64,000 nucleotides of DNA from UMGS1696 sp963643035 (GCA_963643035.1 CAVIKO010000003.1:1-64000); one strand, 5' to 3'; shown: positions 15,816 through 26,090, counted from the stretch's first letter. A program made the numbers and translations. The notes: generated from the letters alone by a model not told the origin.

Positions 15816-17642
15816 TTAGCGGATATAGGACGGGAATCCGCCGTCACCGTCATTACCGTTGTCGTCTGTATTGTCGCCAAAACCGTAGGGTGCGGTTTCC
15901 TCCGATTCCGTCTCCGCCGTTTCGGTTTCCCTCGGCGTATAATCGTAGGGGGAGGGAGCCACCGTTCCGTCCCCGGTGTAATAGGCACCGCCGCTGACTA
16001 CAAAATCGATTTTCGCGTATTTCACAATCTCCTTGTACGCGTCCGCGCTCTGTTCAATTACCGTTCCGGCCGCCTGACTGGATTGCCGATACGTAACCTC
16101 GCCCGGACGGAGATCATTTTCGATCAGCTTGACCAGTGCCTCTGCCTCGGAAAGTCCGGAGAACGCCGGTACCATCACCATTTGATTCTGGCTGCCCTGA
16201 CTGACGTAGAGCGTTACGGTGTCGCCGATATTTAGTACCTTCCCAGCGGCAGGCTCTGTTTTCACCACATAGCCGACCGTGTAATATTCGTTTGCGATTT
16301 GCTCCGTTTCGCATTTCAACCCCAGCTTGCGTAGCGCGGCATCTGCCTCCCGGTAATCGCGGACGGTGTAATCCTCCAGCACGACCGTTTCCGTCCCCTT
16401 GGAAATGACGAGAGACACGGCGCATTTCTGTTTCCCGGCAAGTATCTTTTTCGATTCGCCCGCTTTCGGGGTCTGATCCATGATCTGTCCTTCCGGTACG
16501 GTGTCGCTGTACTTGTACGTTATATTGCCGGGGGTGTACTGCATCGATCCGGCGAGGAAGTTCTGAAGCTCATCCGTGTACATATTGCCGACAAAGTTCT
16601 GCACAGAGATCGTCTGGTAGTTGTTCGCCGGACTGTTGATAAAGAGCTTGTCTATGATATAATAGACGCTCACACCCGCCACAATGAGAAACGCCATGGT
16701 CACGCCCATGATGATCGGGAACATGGTGCGGCTGCCCTTTTTGACCTTTTTTGCACTGCTGCCCGTTTTTTTGACCGCGCGGCTGTTTTCCCGAAATACG
16801 ACTCTGGGATTTTCCCGGAGTTTTTGAATGTGGGACAGCATGTCCTCCGCGCTTTGGTACCGGTCGTCCGGATTTTTTTCCATGGCGCGGCAGATGATCT
16901 GCTCAAGTCCCACCGGGATCTGCGGATTGATCTCGCGCGGTGCCGCTGCCGTTTCGTTGACCTGCATCAGCGCGACGGAAACAGGGGTGTCCGCCGTGAA
17001 TGGGAGCTGTCCGGTAGCCATTTCGTAAAGCATCACGCCGAGGGAATACAGGTCACTGCGGGAGTCGATCTGTCCCCCCTCCACCTGCTCTGGGCTGATG
17101 TAGTACACGGTACCGATCGCCTTGTCGGTCAAAGTGACGGTTTCCGCGTTCGGCAGTTTTGCAATCCCGAAGTCCATCACCTTGATGATCCCGTTTTTGA
17201 GAAGCATAATGTTCTGCGGCTTGATGTCCCGGTGAATGATCCCCTTCTTGTGGGCATGGTCAAGGGCACGCAGAATCTGGGTCGTATAGCTGACGATCTC
17301 GCGCAGATTCAGCACTTCCCGGTGGCGCATATAGTTTTTGAGCGTGATGCCGTCCACATATTCCATGACGATGTACTTGATGTTTTCGCGCACGGACACG
17401 TCGTAGATGTTCACGATGTTCGGATGGGACAGCATTGCAATTGCCTTATATTCGTTGATGAACCGCTTGACGGACGGTTCATCTCCGGCAATCTCGTCCT
17501 TCAGAATCTTCACGGCGACCACGCGGCGCATCAGAAGATCGGTTGCTTTGAACACGATCGCCATGCCGCCGATACCGATGACCCGTTCGATTCGGTAGCG
17601 GTTGTCGAAGATCTGACCGACGTATTTTTCGTAATTATCCAT
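15816..17642 (-). CDS. prkC: Membrane Ser/Thr protein kinase with PASTA repeats
   Basis: The 608-residue protein has a cytoplasmic Hanks-type kinase (about 13-275: glycine loop GIGGMA, catalytic HRDIKPQN, DFGIAK, SPEQ) and a basic juxtamembrane part. A single membrane helix (about 322-346) and three extracellular PASTA-like repeats (about 360-570) follow, ending in an acidic Thr/Glu-rich tail. Family members sense peptidoglycan fragments and control cell wall growth and dormancy exit. The start at 17642 follows AAAGG; the in-frame ATG 64 codons upstream would overlap prpC. It is paired with its phosphatase PrpC, as in other Bacillota. Confidence 0.96.
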   Translation of the reverse strand: MDNYEKYVGQIFDNRYRIERVIGIGGMAIVFKATDLLMRRVVAVKILKDEIAGDEPSVKRFINEYKAIAMLSHPNIVNIYDVSVRENIKYIVMEYVDGITLKNYMRHREVLNLREIVSYTTQILRALDHAHKKGIIHRDIKPQNIMLLKNGIIKVMDFGIAKLPNAETVTLTDKAIGTVYYISPEQVEGGQIDSRSDLYSLGVMLYEMATGQLPFTADTPVSVALMQVNETAAAPREINPQIPVGLEQIICRAMEKNPDDRYQSAEDMLSHIQKLRENPRVVFRENSRAVKKTGSSAKKVKKGSRTMFPIIMGVTMAFLIVAGVSVYYIIDKLFINSPANNYQTISVQNFVGNMYTDELQNFLAGSMQYTPGNITYKYSDTVPEGQIMDQTPKAGESKKILAGKQKCAVSLVISKGTETVVLEDYTVRDYREADAALRKLGLKCETEQIANEYYTVGYVVKTEPAAGKVLNIGDTVTLYVSQGSQNQMVMVPAFSGLSEAEALVKLIENDLRPGEVTYRQSSQAAGTVIEQSADAYKEIVKYAKIDFVVSGGAYYTGDGTVAPSPYDYTPRETETAETESEETAPYGFGDNTDDNGNDGDGGFPSYIR

Positions 17643-17730
17643 ACTGTAGTACCTTTCGGTGAGTTGCCATTTTTGCGTGTACGGATACACTCCGATACGG
17701 CAACGGATTCCGTTCTCTGGGAAAAGTTCT

Positions 17731-18498
17731 TCAGACTGCGACGATAACCGCTGTGATGTTGTCGCTGCCACCATCGTCGTTTGCTGCACGGATGAGGGCT
17801 GCACACGCGGACGCAAGAGAATCGCCGTCCGCATGGCTGCATCTGCCTACAATACGACCGATCTCCTCCGGCTCTACGTGATTTGTCAGTCCGTCGGAGC
17901 AGAGGATGATGTATTCTCCACAGGCGTCAGTGTGCGGGATCATGAATACATCCGCGTTGACGGTTCTTTCAGTACCGACCGCACGGGTGATGATGTTCTT
18001 ATGGCGAGAATGGCGTGCCTCTTCCGGCGTGAGCTGCCCGATGTCCACAAGGTACTGAACCATGGAATGATCGTGCGTGATCTGCCGGATCCCGGTGCTG
18101 TGTGTCAGATACATCCGACTGTCCCCGACGTTGATGGCGTATACCATATCGGGTAGCACGAGACAGCCGACCAGCGTCGTTCCCATCCCGGCGAGAGCTT
18201 CATCCACACTGCTCTTGCGGTATACGGTACGGTTTGCTTCTATGGACGCTTCCACGAGCATGTCATTGATTTCTTCCTCGCTCATTCCGGCAAAGAGCGG
18301 ATATTCCGCTTCACGGTCGCCGATAACCTGCATGAAGGAACAGGTCGCCATACTGCTTGCCACATTGCCGCCGTTCGCGCCGCCCATGCCGTCGCAGACC
18401 ACGGCTGCCAGCACCCCGTCGTCAAATGCGCGTATCATAAAATTGTCCTGGTTCACACTACGCCGCATTCCGACATCTGTTTTTCCGTAAAAATACAT
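17731..18498 (-). CDS. prpC: PP2C-type protein phosphatase
   Basis: This 255-residue metal-dependent phosphatase should reverse PrkC phosphorylation. PPM-family motifs are in order: RSVNQDN near residue 13 (metal-binding Asp), CDGMGGANGG (35-44), GTTLVG, NVGDSRMY, CSDGLTN and the terminal GGSDNITAVIV. No signal peptide or membrane segment is present. The ATG is preceded by GAGGAG. It lies 88 bases ahead of prkC and 38 behind rlmN. Confidence 0.96.
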   Translation of the reverse strand: MYFYGKTDVGMRRSVNQDNFMIRAFDDGVLAAVVCDGMGGANGGNVASSMATCSFMQVIGDREAEYPLFAGMSEEEINDMLVEASIEANRTVYRKSSVDEALAGMGTTLVGCLVLPDMVYAINVGDSRMYLTHSTGIRQITHDHSMVQYLVDIGQLTPEEARHSRHKNIITRAVGTERTVNADVFMIPHTDACGEYIILCSDGLTNHVEPEEIGRIVGRCSHADGDSLASACAALIRAANDDGGSDNITAVIVAV

Positions 18499-18536
18499 AA
18501 GCGTCTAACTCCTCTATATGTATGATTGGACGTTAT

Positions 18537-19643
18537 TTACTGCTTGGAAAATTCCGCCATTTCCGCCGCTTCCTTCCGCCGGAGCCGTAGCTGCCCGCAC
18601 GATGCGTCAATATCCCCGCCAAGGTGGCGGCGGATCGTTGCGTTGATGCCACAGCTCTCCAGCGTTTTTCGGAAGCTCTCCGCACTCTGTCTGCCCGGAC
18701 GGGTCAGTCCCGTTTCCGCGACGGGATTTAAAGGAATGAGATTCACGTGGCAGGGGCAACGCATCCCCCGTTTCAGCACATTGGCGAGATGGCGGGCCTG
18801 TTCCGGTGTGTCGTTTTTACCGGCGATCAGGGTGTACTCAAAGGATACGCGCCGTCCGGTTTTTGCAAAATAATTCCGGCACGCTGCAAGGAGCTGTGCG
18901 ATCGGGTATTTTTTGTTGATCGGCATCAGCGCGGATCGCGTTTCATCATCGGCTGCATGGAGCGACACCGACAGGGTGACGGGCAGACCCTCGTTTGCGA
19001 GATCATAGATTCGCGGGACAATACCGCAGGTCGAGAGGGAAATGTGCCGCAGTCCGATTCCGTAACCCTCCGGCAGACTGACCAGACGCAGAAACCGGAT
19101 CACGTTGTCATAATTGTCAAGCGGTTCTCCGATGCCCATAAGTACCACACCGTCCACGCGTTCTCCGGTATCTCTGGACGCGAGAAGAATCTGTCCGAGA
19201 ATTTCAGACGGATAGAGACTGCGCACCTGTCCGTTTAGGGTGGATGCGCAGAATTTGCATCCCATCCGACAGCCTGCCTGTGATGACACACAGAGCGTGT
19301 TCCCATGGTGATAGCGCATGAAAACGCATTCCACGCATTCACCGTCGTGGAGGGACATGAGATACTTAATCGTGCCGTCCTCCGCCGATACGTGCTTTTC
19401 CGCGATTTCCGGCAGGTACCACGCCGTATGCGCCGCGATCTTTTGCCGGAACGCCGCGGGCAGATTGGTCATTTCGGATAGCGGCGTTCCTTTTGCCAGC
19501 CACGAATAGAGCTGCCCGGCGCGGTAACCCGGTTCATCCAGCGATACGACCAGTGTTTTAACCTCTTCCGGCGTCATCGAAAAGAGATCCGGCAGAGGTG
19601 TTACGTCGATTCTATTGTTATTTTCCATTATTTGTATGTTCAT
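18537..19643 (-). CDS. rlmN: 23S rRNA A2503 / tRNA A37 C2-methyltransferase, radical SAM
   Basis: RlmN (368 residues) methylates A2503 of 23S rRNA and A37 of some tRNAs. The radical-SAM motif CRMGCKFC sits at about 126-133, after an accessory N-terminal domain, with GMGEP-like VLMGIGEPLDNYDN and a C-terminal HLGGDIDASCGQLR holding the catalytic cysteine. The start at 19643 follows the rsmB stop by three bases, suggesting translational coupling; a second ATG five codons later is possible. Confidence 0.96.
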   Translation of the reverse strand: MNIQIMENNNRIDVTPLPDLFSMTPEEVKTLVVSLDEPGYRAGQLYSWLAKGTPLSEMTNLPAAFRQKIAAHTAWYLPEIAEKHVSAEDGTIKYLMSLHDGECVECVFMRYHHGNTLCVSSQAGCRMGCKFCASTLNGQVRSLYPSEILGQILLASRDTGERVDGVVLMGIGEPLDNYDNVIRFLRLVSLPEGYGIGLRHISLSTCGIVPRIYDLANEGLPVTLSVSLHAADDETRSALMPINKKYPIAQLLAACRNYFAKTGRRVSFEYTLIAGKNDTPEQARHLANVLKRGMRCPCHVNLIPLNPVAETGLTRPGRQSAESFRKTLESCGINATIRRHLGGDIDASCGQLRLRRKEAAEMAEFSKQ

Positions 19644-19646
19644 TGT

Positions 19647-20963
19647 TCACCGCATCCGTGTATCCCGGCGGAAACGTGCGATGAAGAAGCCGTCGGTGTG
19701 GTGGAGATGTGGAAAGAGGGTCAGCATACCGCTCTCCGTATGATATGTGCCGACTGTGAACGGCTCTAAGGAAAAATCGCCGTGGCTTTCGAGAAAATCT
19801 GCCACCACATCCTCGTTTTCCGCTCTGTGCAGCGTACAAGTCGAATACACAAGCACTCCGCCAGGTTTTACGTATCGACTCGCACCGTCGAGTACCGCAC
19901 GCTGCACCTCCGGCAGACGCTCGATTCCCGCGATGGATTTGTAGCGGATGTCCGGCTTTTTCGAGAGTACTCCGAGTCCAGAGCATGGCGCGTCGCACAG
20001 TACCCGATCTGCGTTTCCGAGAAGGGAGTGAGCGGGTTCTCGAGCGTCCCGCTTTTCCGTGTGGATACAGGTCAGCCCCATTTTTGCGGCGGTACGCGTT
20101 ACAAGAGAGAGCTTGTTTTCGTGCAGATCAAATGCGTACAGTTTTCCGTCATCTGCCATATCCAATGCCATGGAAAAACTCTTTCCGCCCGGACACGCGC
20201 AGGTATCCGCCACAGTCTCGCCAGGATGCGCGCCGACGACACAGGTACAAAGACGCGATGCAGGATCCTCCACAAAACAGTCGCCGTCCGTAAGACAGGC
20301 GCGCACTGCGTCATCTACTGCGGATACTTCCACCATTCCCGGCAGAGCCAGCTGCTTCCCGCCAACGCGGTCGGCAAGTTCCGTCTCCGTCAGCCGCATC
20401 GTATTGCATCGTAGCGAGACAGCCGGGGAGGTTTCCGTATATGCCGCGATTTTCTCCGCTGTTTCCATCCCGTAGGAATCGGCGAACAGCCTGATTAGTG
20501 CGCACGGCAGAGAATAACGGATGCTTGCAGCAAAAATCGGATCGGCCGCCGGATCGGGATAGCGGATCACTCCATTGTCCCGAAGAAAGCTGCGCAGAAT
20601 CGCGTTGACAAAGCCCTTTTTCGCATGCGGCGTCAGCTCCACTGTTTCCGAAACCGCGGCATGCGCGGGGATCCGGTCGCAGAACGCAAGCTGATACAGA
20701 CCAAGCCGCAGCGCGGTGCGGATATACGGATCCATTTCTGCCGCTTTTGTTTCTTTGGCATAGGTGTCGATCACAAAATCGAGGGTGATCCGCTTTTCCG
20801 TTACACCGTAGACAAGCCGCGTATAGAGCGCACTGTCCGCGGAGGGCATAGCATGACGATGCAGTACTGTATCGATTTCCAGATTGGCGTATTTTCCCGC
20901 CTCCTCAATGGCGACAAGGGAATGCAGCGCAAGACGGCGCGGCGAAGTGGTTGACATATTCAT
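19647..20963 (-). CDS. rsmB: 16S rRNA C967 C5-methyltransferase
   Basis: The 438-residue protein joins an N-terminal NusB-like RNA-binding domain (about 1-135) to a Rossmann methyltransferase domain. ACPGGKS binds SAM and DAPCSGLGVLSKKPD holds a catalytic cysteine. It modifies C967 of 16S rRNA. TTGGAG precedes the ATG. It lies between yugP and rlmN, the usual Bacillota order. Confidence 0.95.
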   Translation of the reverse strand: MNMSTTSPRRLALHSLVAIEEAGKYANLEIDTVLHRHAMPSADSALYTRLVYGVTEKRITLDFVIDTYAKETKAAEMDPYIRTALRLGLYQLAFCDRIPAHAAVSETVELTPHAKKGFVNAILRSFLRDNGVIRYPDPAADPIFAASIRYSLPCALIRLFADSYGMETAEKIAAYTETSPAVSLRCNTMRLTETELADRVGGKQLALPGMVEVSAVDDAVRACLTDGDCFVEDPASRLCTCVVGAHPGETVADTCACPGGKSFSMALDMADDGKLYAFDLHENKLSLVTRTAAKMGLTCIHTEKRDAREPAHSLLGNADRVLCDAPCSGLGVLSKKPDIRYKSIAGIERLPEVQRAVLDGASRYVKPGGVLVYSTCTLHRAENEDVVADFLESHGDFSLEPFTVGTYHTESGMLTLFPHLHHTDGFFIARFRRDTRMR

Positions 20964-20996
20964 GCAGACTCCAAGATAAAAAATGGTGTGGACGGG

Positions 20997-21695
20997 TCAG
21001 TCGCGCTTGGAACGGTTGGCGATAGAAATCAATCTGAGCAGGTTTCCGAGTGCTGCGGCGAGAGCGGCCACGTAGGTCATCGCGGCAGCGCGCAGTACAT
21101 GACCGGCAGCGGACAATCCGTTTTCCGATACCAGACCAGACGAACGGAGTGTTTCAAGTGCACGGCGGCTTGCGTTAAACTCCACAGGCAGCGTCACGAG
21201 CTGAAAGACCACAGACGCACCAAAGCAGATCACGCCGAGATACGCCAGCGGATAAAAGGAGAAGATCAGTCCCGCAATTACAAGCGGTACGGCAAGATGG
21301 GAGCCGATGTTGGTAACGGGGATGATGGCGGAACGGATCTTGATCGGAACATATCCGACCGCATGTTGTACCGCGTGACCTGCTTCATGTGCCGCCACGC
21401 CAACCGCCGCCGCCGATTGTACGGCAAAGACTGTCTGCGAAAGATAAATCGTGTTGTCACGCGGATCGTAGTGATCCGTCAGACTGCCGGCGGTGGATGC
21501 GATCCGAACCCCGTTCACTCCATTCTGTTCGAGAACCAACCGCGCCGCGTCCGCTCCGGTCATGCCGCGATCCGAAGGAACACGCGCGTATTTTTTAAAC
21601 GTAGACTGTACCATACCCTGTGCGATCAGTGTAAAAATCAGCGCAGGTAGGACAAATACTACGTAGGTCATATCAAATCCGTAATAATAAGGCAT
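20997..21695 (-). CDS. Membrane zinc metallopeptidase, YugP family
   Basis: The 232-residue protein has an N-terminal membrane helix, the zinc motif HEAGHAVQ (about 103-110) and two or three further hydrophobic segments (about 125-175 and near the C terminus). YugP-like proteins are often found next to fmt and rsmB in Bacillota; their substrates are unknown. The start follows AAAGG. The active site faces the cytoplasm or membrane interface by inference only. Confidence 0.9.
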   Translation of the reverse strand: MPYYYGFDMTYVVFVLPALIFTLIAQGMVQSTFKKYARVPSDRGMTGADAARLVLEQNGVNGVRIASTAGSLTDHYDPRDNTIYLSQTVFAVQSAAAVGVAAHEAGHAVQHAVGYVPIKIRSAIIPVTNIGSHLAVPLVIAGLIFSFYPLAYLGVICFGASVVFQLVTLPVEFNASRRALETLRSSGLVSENGLSAAGHVLRAAAMTYVAALAAALGNLLRLISIANRSKRD

Positions 21696-21812
21696 ATTTT
21701 CTGCACCTTTCTCTATGAATTTTCAAAAACGCGGTGCTATGCCGATGGAGAACATACAGAGTCGCACCTTAGGCGATTCCGGAATTTGCATGGGTATCCA
21801 TAACGAAAGCGG

Positions 21813-22772
21813 TTAGTCATGAACGGCATCGCTCACGAGAACATCGCCAACGCGGAGCTTGCGCCCGCGGATGTAATCTGCCGCTGCCATTTTGCTCTTA
21901 CCTTCCGGGATCACGTGGGTCGCTGTGATTGTGCCGCCGTCGCCGCAGACCACAGTGATGCCCTGCGCGAGATCGACTACGGTACCCGGTGCGCCAACCG
22001 CTTGCCCGCATTCCGGCGATACGCCCACAAATTTCAGCAGCTTTCCATCCGGTGTATGCGTCAGTCCTCCCGGCGCAGGGGAAAGGCCGCGGATCTGACA
22101 CCAGATTTTCCTTGCATCGCATGTGAAGTCGAGAATGGTATCCGCTTTTTCCAGTTTTGCCGCATAGGACGCGCCGATCTCCGGCTGTTTTTTGCGATAG
22201 GATTCCAGCGTTCCGTCTAGGATTGCGTCGATCACCTTGTACATCGCCTCTCCTGCAAGGATCGCCAGTTTGTCATGTACCGTTCCGAAATCATCCTCCG
22301 GAGAAATCGGGCAGGGAAGAGTGAAATACATATCTCCCGTGTCGATTCCGGCATCCATGCGCATCACGGTGATACCGGTTTCCGTTTCACCGTCCATGAT
22401 TGCACGCTGGATCGGAGACGCACCACGATATTTCGGCAAAAGCGATCCGTGCGCATTCATGCAGCCGTATTTCGGATAATCAAGTACATATGGCGGCAGG
22501 ATCTTTCCATACGCCGCCACCACGATCAGTTCCGGATCCAGTTCCCGCAGCAGATCGAGACAAGCCTCGTTTTTGAATGTCGTCGGCTGATAGACGGGAA
22601 TCCCGCGCTCCATTGCCAGAGCCTTGACCGGGGATGGTATCATCTTCATTCCGCGTCCCTTCGGCTTGTCGACCTGTGTGAATACTGCGACAACCTCGGC
22701 TGCCGGATGACGGAGTACCGCTTCCAGACAGACTTTCGCAAGCTCCGGCGTTCCCATAAACACAATGCGCAT
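21813..22772 (-). CDS. fmt: Methionyl-tRNA formyltransferase
   Basis: Fmt formylates initiator Met-tRNA with 10-formyl-tetrahydrofolate. The 319-residue protein shows MRIVFMGTPELA at the start, the catalytic NAHGSLLPKYRGASPIQ-type loop and the C-terminal OB-like tRNA-binding domain. The start at 22772 follows GAGGTGG ten bases past the def stop; an upstream in-frame ATG would overlap def. It works in sequence with Def, which removes the formyl group later. Confidence 0.96.
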   Translation of the reverse strand: MRIVFMGTPELAKVCLEAVLRHPAAEVVAVFTQVDKPKGRGMKMIPSPVKALAMERGIPVYQPTTFKNEACLDLLRELDPELIVVAAYGKILPPYVLDYPKYGCMNAHGSLLPKYRGASPIQRAIMDGETETGITVMRMDAGIDTGDMYFTLPCPISPEDDFGTVHDKLAILAGEAMYKVIDAILDGTLESYRKKQPEIGASYAAKLEKADTILDFTCDARKIWCQIRGLSPAPGGLTHTPDGKLLKFVGVSPECGQAVGAPGTVVDLAQGITVVCGDGGTITATHVIPEGKSKMAAADYIRGRKLRVGDVLVSDAVHD

Positions 22773-22782
22773 CCGTGCCACC

Positions 22783-23265
22783 TCAGTTCTTGCCGAAATG
22801 CGCATCTACTTCCTCGGGTGTGAGAATGTGGACGGCGCGATCCGTAAAAAGATGTCCGTCAAGATGGTCAAGTTCATGACAGAGTGCGCGCGCGCCGAGA
22901 TCTTCCCCGGTTACGGTGATTTCCTCACCATTTAAGTCCATGGCGCGTACCGTCACCTTCTTCGGACGGTGTGTGATTCCCCAGATATCCGGCACGGATA
23001 GACATCCTTCTAAGTCTTCCTGTTCTCCCTCGCTTTCGATGATCTCTGGGTTGATCAGGCAGTACAGCACATCGTCTACTTCGACAAGCACCATGCGCCG
23101 GAGAATGCCGACTTGCGGCGCGGCGAGTCCCACGCCGTTTGCTTCATAGAGCGTTTCCTCCATATCCTCCGCAAGCTGCCGGATACGCGGAGTGATTTCC
23201 GTTACGGGACGGCAGGTTTTGCGTAAAATCGGGTCGCCTTCCTTAACAATGTTGAGTATAGCCAT
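22783..23265 (-). CDS. def: Peptide deformylase
   Basis: The 160-residue iron enzyme removes the formyl group from nascent proteins. All three family motifs are intact: GVGLAAPQVG (about 40), EGCLSVPD (about 87) and HELDHLDGHLF (about 130). The ribosome site before ATG 23265 is weak (GGATAAAAAT), so expression may depend on readthrough from priA. It is adjacent to fmt, as in most bacteria. Confidence 0.97.
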   Translation of the reverse strand: MAILNIVKEGDPILRKTCRPVTEITPRIRQLAEDMEETLYEANGVGLAAPQVGILRRMVLVEVDDVLYCLINPEIIESEGEQEDLEGCLSVPDIWGITHRPKKVTVRAMDLNGEEITVTGEDLGARALCHELDHLDGHLFTDRAVHILTPEEVDAHFGKN

Positions 23266-23340
23266 ATTTTTATCCGCGTCAGACAGACATGCCGGACGCG
23301 TCCTTTCTGTTGAATGATTGTATTGCGTATGTACGCAGGT

Positions 23341-25938
23341 TTAGATCGTCGTCGGATTGAGATCCACAGAGAGATGCACTTGCTTGTCCTTCCAGCTTGC
23401 TGCACGTTCGCCGACTCCGGTATCCTCCCAAAGGAGTGTGGATGACGGCTTTCCGAATTCCACGAGAAGTCGGTCAAAAAAGGAACGAGTTCGCTTGTTG
23501 AGGCGACATTTCAGCACAAACCGCATCCGGTACACATTTTGAACGCGATACACCGGTGCCTCAAACGGTCCGTACAGTACGAGCGGCACATCCCGAAATT
23601 CGTCCGCGATATAGGAGAGGAGCATATCCCGCAGACGCACCATGATCCGGTTCAAAAAGCCCTCGTCATAGCCCGACACAGTCAATACTGCAATGTCGCA
23701 GAACGGCGGAAAGCAGAGTGCCTTACGCAGGCGGATTTCGCCCTCGTAGAATTTGCGGTAATCCTGCCGCGCCGCTAGGTGGAGTACCTCATTGTCGGGA
23801 TTCCATGTCTGGATGATCGCCTGCCCCGGAATTTCTCCCCTTCCCGCACGTCCGATCACCTGGGTGAGGAGCGCGAACGTTCGCTCGTTAGCGCGGTAAT
23901 CGTCGATGAGGAGCGCACCGTCCGCGTTCAGTACGCCAACGGTTGCCACACGGGGAAAATCGTGTCCCTTGGTTACCATCTGCGTTCCGAGCAGAACATC
24001 CGCTTCTCCGGAACGGAACTTCTGGAGAAGCTCCTCATGGGAGAATTTTCCCTTGGTCGTGTCGAGATCCATCCGTACGATGCGCAGATCGGGAAAAAGG
24101 GAGGCAATATCGTCCTCCGCTTTCTGCGTTCCGCAGCCCATAAAAAGAAATTTGTCCTTCCCACAGGCGGGGCATTTGTCCGGCACCATCGTCCGATAGC
24201 CGCACATATGGCAGACAAGATAGCCGCCGTGCCGTTTTTCTTCCAAATAGCCCTCGCCGTCTGTGTCCGCGTCCGCGTGTCCATGCTTGCCGTTGGCGTG
24301 GTATGTCATGGAAACGGAGCAGTTCGGACACTGGATCGATTTGCCGCAGGAACGGCAGGATACAAATTTGTGATAGCCGCGCCGATTGAGAAAGAGAATC
24401 GACTGATTGCCTGCCGCCTTGTCCGCCAGCAGCCGCTCTGCCAGTACGGAGCCGACCGGATTCGACGGGGACTCCCCGCGCATATCACAAATGGTCACGG
24501 ACGGCAGACGTGCGTTTCCGTATCGTTTGGTCAGGGAAATAAGGGTATAGATCCCGTTTTGTGCTTTGTAATAGGAAAGCAGGGAGGGAGTCGCGGAAGC
24601 AAGGAGCATCACGGCATTGTGATAGCCGCAGCGGTATCGGGCAATGTCGTGGGCAGAATATTTCGGATTTGTCTCCGATTTATACGTGTACTCATGTTCC
24701 TCATCGATGAGGATCATGCCGAGCCTTGGAACCGGCGCGAATACTGCCGATCGGGTGCCAATCACGACATCCGCCTCGCCATCCCGGATCCGCCGCCATG
24801 CGTCCAGCCGTTCGCCGCCGGACAATCCTGAGTGGATTACGGCAATCCGGTCGCCGAATCGCGCACGGTAAATCGATACCGTCTGCGGCGTCAGGGCGAT
24901 CTCAGGTACGAGGCAGATCACGCCGCGGTTGTCCGCCAGCACGTGATCGATGGCGGCAAGCATGACGTTTGTCTTGCCGGAGCCGGTTACACCGTGCAGC
25001 AGCACTGCTTTTGCCGTTCCTGCGTCGCAGAGTGTACAAATGGTCGATAAGGCGGCGGACTGTTCCTCCGAGAGGGTGGGTGGTGCGGCAGGCTCCACGG
25101 GTTCATGGAGTGCGAAAGGATTGCGATACGCGACCTCCTCACGACGGACGAGATACCCCCGTTCCAGGAGCGTGCGCAGCGCGGTTTTGGCACTTTGTCT
25201 GCTCAGTCCGCTCTGTGCAATGACGGTGTCCTCCGCGATTCCGTCCGTATCGGCATTATCGCCGCCATCGGACAGAAATACGGCAAGGAGCCGCCTTTGG
25301 TTTTCGCCGCGGATGGTGGTAAGAACGGTGTCCGCGTCCGCTTCCTGTACGGCGCGTAGACAATCATCGGATGGCGCAAGAAAGGATTTTGTTTTCCCGG
25401 CACTGGGGGAGAGCATCTCCGTTGCTTTGACGATCACACCGTCGCGGAGCAAGGCATCCAGCGGGGCAGTGCAGTCGAAGGTAAAATGGGCGCGCAACAT
25501 CTGTCGGGAGGTTTGCTTCCGCTCGACCATAAATCGGTAGATTTGCTGTGTACGCAGGGGCAGAGCCAGCTCCTCCTTCTCCGTGAGCGGGGTGGCGATA
25601 CGGTAATACTGCACTACCTTGGCAAGTGCGGCCTGCGGGGTGACGGCACGAACCGCCTCGCCAAAAGTACACAGCGTATATTCCTTCATAAAAAGGCATA
25701 AGCCGAGCATTTCCGCGGAGAGAAGTCCAGCCACGCAAATCCCGGCGATGGGTTTTGTTTTTTCCTCCGGCTCACCCTCCGTTACCGTGAAAACGATGGC
25801 GGTCATGACCCGGTTGCCTTTGCCGAAGGGAACCTCGACCAAGTCCCCCGGTGCGACAGGCGCGTGAAAATAATACGTATACGGCTTATCCGCTCCATAC
25901 GGTATATCAATAATATACACCTGTGCCAGCACCGCCAT
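23341..25938 (-). CDS. priA: Primosomal replication restart helicase PriA
   Basis: This 865-residue 3'-5' helicase reloads the replisome at stalled forks. It has an N-terminal DNA-binding domain, Walker A GVTGSGKT, the DEEH box in LIDEEHEYTYK, and two CxxC pairs on each side of a zinc-binding module. Inside that module is an extra acidic, His/Asp-rich loop of about 20 residues (from HGHADADTDG) not usual in the family. The start follows AGGAGGAG. In many Bacillota coaBC precedes priA; here rpoZ does, with repeat A5 between. Confidence 0.96.
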   Translation of the reverse strand: MAVLAQVYIIDIPYGADKPYTYYFHAPVAPGDLVEVPFGKGNRVMTAIVFTVTEGEPEEKTKPIAGICVAGLLSAEMLGLCLFMKEYTLCTFGEAVRAVTPQAALAKVVQYYRIATPLTEKEELALPLRTQQIYRFMVERKQTSRQMLRAHFTFDCTAPLDALLRDGVIVKATEMLSPSAGKTKSFLAPSDDCLRAVQEADADTVLTTIRGENQRRLLAVFLSDGGDNADTDGIAEDTVIAQSGLSRQSAKTALRTLLERGYLVRREEVAYRNPFALHEPVEPAAPPTLSEEQSAALSTICTLCDAGTAKAVLLHGVTGSGKTNVMLAAIDHVLADNRGVICLVPEIALTPQTVSIYRARFGDRIAVIHSGLSGGERLDAWRRIRDGEADVVIGTRSAVFAPVPRLGMILIDEEHEYTYKSETNPKYSAHDIARYRCGYHNAVMLLASATPSLLSYYKAQNGIYTLISLTKRYGNARLPSVTICDMRGESPSNPVGSVLAERLLADKAAGNQSILFLNRRGYHKFVSCRSCGKSIQCPNCSVSMTYHANGKHGHADADTDGEGYLEEKRHGGYLVCHMCGYRTMVPDKCPACGKDKFLFMGCGTQKAEDDIASLFPDLRIVRMDLDTTKGKFSHEELLQKFRSGEADVLLGTQMVTKGHDFPRVATVGVLNADGALLIDDYRANERTFALLTQVIGRAGRGEIPGQAIIQTWNPDNEVLHLAARQDYRKFYEGEIRLRKALCFPPFCDIAVLTVSGYDEGFLNRIMVRLRDMLLSYIADEFRDVPLVLYGPFEAPVYRVQNVYRMRFVLKCRLNKRTRSFFDRLLVEFGKPSSTLLWEDTGVGERAASWKDKQVHLSVDLNPTTI

Positions 25939-26020
25939 CTGTCAGACTCCTCCTATGTGTATTTTTGTTTGGGTGCGGTTCGTGTTGTGTCGCTCGCCAT
26001 CCATCGGATACAGCATGCTG

Positions 26021-26089
26021 CTAAAGGATGCGCTGAAAAACGTGCAAATATGACTTTTCAGCGCAAAATCAACCTGAAATCAGCATACT
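26021..26089. repeat. Family A palindromic repeat, copy A5 (short form)
   Basis: About 69 bp with ends CTAAAGGATGCGCTG and ATCAGCATAC. Read in reverse, the interior (GGTTGATTTTGCG...AAAAGTC) matches copy A1. It abuts the rpoZ stop codon inside the superoperon. Confidence 0.65.
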
Positions 26090-26090
26090 A

